DNA of 64,000 nt, from the NCBI GenBank assembly GCA_022494885.1, contig JAGVSM010004500.1:1-64000 (forward strand), written 5' to 3'. The translations under genes were made by a program, and so were the position numbers. This DNA comes from Micrasema longulum. Lineage: Eukaryota; Arthropoda; Insecta; Trichoptera; Brachycentridae. Each line of letters begins with the position of its first letter. Position 1 is the stretch's first letter. Shown one piece after another: positions 62,413 through 64,000 of the stretch. Below the pieces are notes generated by a model. That model had not been told where the DNA came from and searched no databases. It saw nothing but the letters and a program-made list of their open reading frames with translations.

Positions 62413-64000
62413 AAAATTATTCCCAAATATTTTATACAAGTATTTAAGAGCATATTTTTAATTGAAGGTTTTGTTTTTGCACTGTGGTTTTACTAAATGT
62501 TTTATGTTTTGTTTATTTATCAATATTTAAAGTTGAGATTGTTATCCAGCCACATTTTTATTATATTGACACCGTTTACATATATACCGTATACATATTA
62601 TATGTCAATCGTTTCTTATGTGATTAATATTAAACAAATTTGAATAAAACGACAAATTTAAAAAACGGAGTTGTCACACAGTGGCGCTCGATCGCTACGA
62701 AAATTCCACTAGCAAAAAGGCATTAAAACACAAGGAGAAATAATAAGAAATCAAATCTGGGATATCTCTCGCTGGATCGTCGCGTTGATCTGATCGGATT
62801 CCAACTCCACTTACAGGTAGCGACGCCCGATTCGGGGTATATAACTCCGCATGAATATATATCCGAGTTACTTGAGCCACGGTATGGGCAATAGTCGGAG
62901 ACTTTAGAAGGGGTGTCTTATGCCCAACACGTTCATTCCGGGTAAGGTTTTAATTCACTGGAAAAAATACCATATTTTTTTTAACATAATTTGAAGTCCG
63001 AGAATGGACACAGAAGAACGAGCGTCTTGAGGGTCAGCGGTGGACCTGGCTTTTTAATCTAAATTCATTTTTATCATACCAATATAAGTACAATATAATA
63101 ATGTTTTTTTACTGTTTCCTTTAATACTGTACTGTGCTTCCTTTCGAGCGGAACGCACACGTTCTATTGTTTTGTCCTCCCCTTACGGGGGTGGTATTCG
63201 GATCCTCTGCCTCTGACCACGCAGGGAGTCCTTCTTTATTCAAGGCCGTTCCCTCATTGTAAATATCCGTGTTTTTACTTATGTTTGTTGTGTTAGTTAT
63301 GTTTGTTGTGCTACTATAGTTTTGAGAAATTGATTTTGAATATTTGGATACGTTTATTTATCTAAATTGTTTGTGTAGAATACATATTTTTTTAATAAAA
63401 AAAACAGAGGCATTGAGGGGGTCCTGAGAGGTGGAGACGACGTGTTGACCTCTGTCCGTACATCCTCCTCCCCCCTCCTTAATATGCATAGAGTTTGTAT
63501 TTCTTAGGAATATTTATAATAACTTTCTTCTATGCGCAGCTGACAGAGAGTCCCTCAGGACAGCTGCGGGTGGATGGTGGGCTTAAAGATCTCCCCTCAA
63601 TGTTTCTTTTAATACATTTATTACTCTATTTTTTTTTACTATGTATTCTACTATGTTTTTGGCTCTATTGTTACAACGTCTATTATTTTTTTTTCTTTTC
63701 TGTGTATTGATTACTGTTATTTTTTTATATACTTTTTTTGTCTATCTTAGAACGGGGTAAATAACCCTAGCTAAGCAGCCAAAGCCACATTGGTATGAAT
63801 GCGTAAATATAATACTAAATAAATAAGTTACTAGTAAAAACAATGTTAAATTAGTTATTATTTTGCTAGTTAATTATTATATTGATGAAATAACCTTTAA
63901 CTTATATTTGTATATATAAATATGCACGTGCATTTTTTTTATCGGTATTTTTCTTTCGGATATTAAATTTCACTATGCAAAAAGTAAATTGTGTACTTTT
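62413..64000. other. Unassigned tail of the window
   Basis: 62640-62900 is GC-richer ('ggatcgtcgcgttgatctga', 'cgacgcccgattcggggtat'), with a 61-codon minus reading of unknown type. 62985-63040 ('gaagtccgagaatggacaca') resembles 2892-2925. 63120-63600 holds two more GC-rich blocks ('cccttacgggggtggtattc', 'acagctgcgggtggatggtg') that look like a transposon UTR but match nothing else here. Confidence 0.35.

Overview
The window looks like an insect nuclear genome, most likely a moth or butterfly. It is about two-thirds A+T with long A/T runs. Every protein-like reading I can recognise is the C-terminal end of a reverse transcriptase of a LINE-type (non-LTR) retrotransposon. Around these lie tRNA-headed SINEs, small inverted-repeat DNA transposons and minisatellites. 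I find no intact host gene, rRNA gene, functional tRNA gene or CRISPR array. The lepidopteran assignment is inference from the style of the repeats, not from a marker gene.

Layout. 1-9 kb: LINE 3' ends (586, 3060, 5500, 7022, 8640) and copies of a repeat called Rep-A here. 9.6-14.5 kb: tRNA-headed SINE-P copies inside a TIR-E element, then a 777-bp-type hAT element swollen to 3.3 kb by three nested insertions. 14.8-16.1 kb: a three-level nest (Rep-D, SINE-G, a Penelope-like piece) and a second SINE-G. 17.4-20.1 kb: RTE-type and other LINE ends, and a foldback DNA element holding a LINE. 20.6-24.4 kb: Rep-B, a LINE end, a TA-flanked TIR-M element splitting a SINE-E, and a clean hAT copy with a perfect 8-bp target duplication. 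24.7-28.5 kb: a 158-bp tandem duplication, a SINE-E split by TIR-E, a 0.7-kb minisatellite with second-order structure, a polypurine tract and LINE ends. 30-36 kb: a LINE, a CpG-richer block I cannot explain (30.9-31.9 kb), a LINE with a 47-bp variable repeat, a Penelope-like 3' motif and an RTE end. 36.4-44.6 kb: LINE ends, an R1-like LINE interrupted by another LINE, a LINE palindrome and a Penelope-like piece. 44.6-62.4 kb: more LINE ends, SINEs and Rep-A/Rep-B copies, including a Rep-B inserted in a TIR-M with a 14-bp duplication. 62.4-64 kb: unassigned.

All LINE copies are 5'-truncated and most carry stops or frameshifts, so nothing here looks able to move by itself. The main biological content is the order of insertions, which can be read from empty-site comparisons inside the window. 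The most novel-looking item is the Rep-A/Rep-B pair: two short repeats with unrelated 5' halves but a shared ~130-bp 3' half, one of which shows a retroposition-type target duplication.
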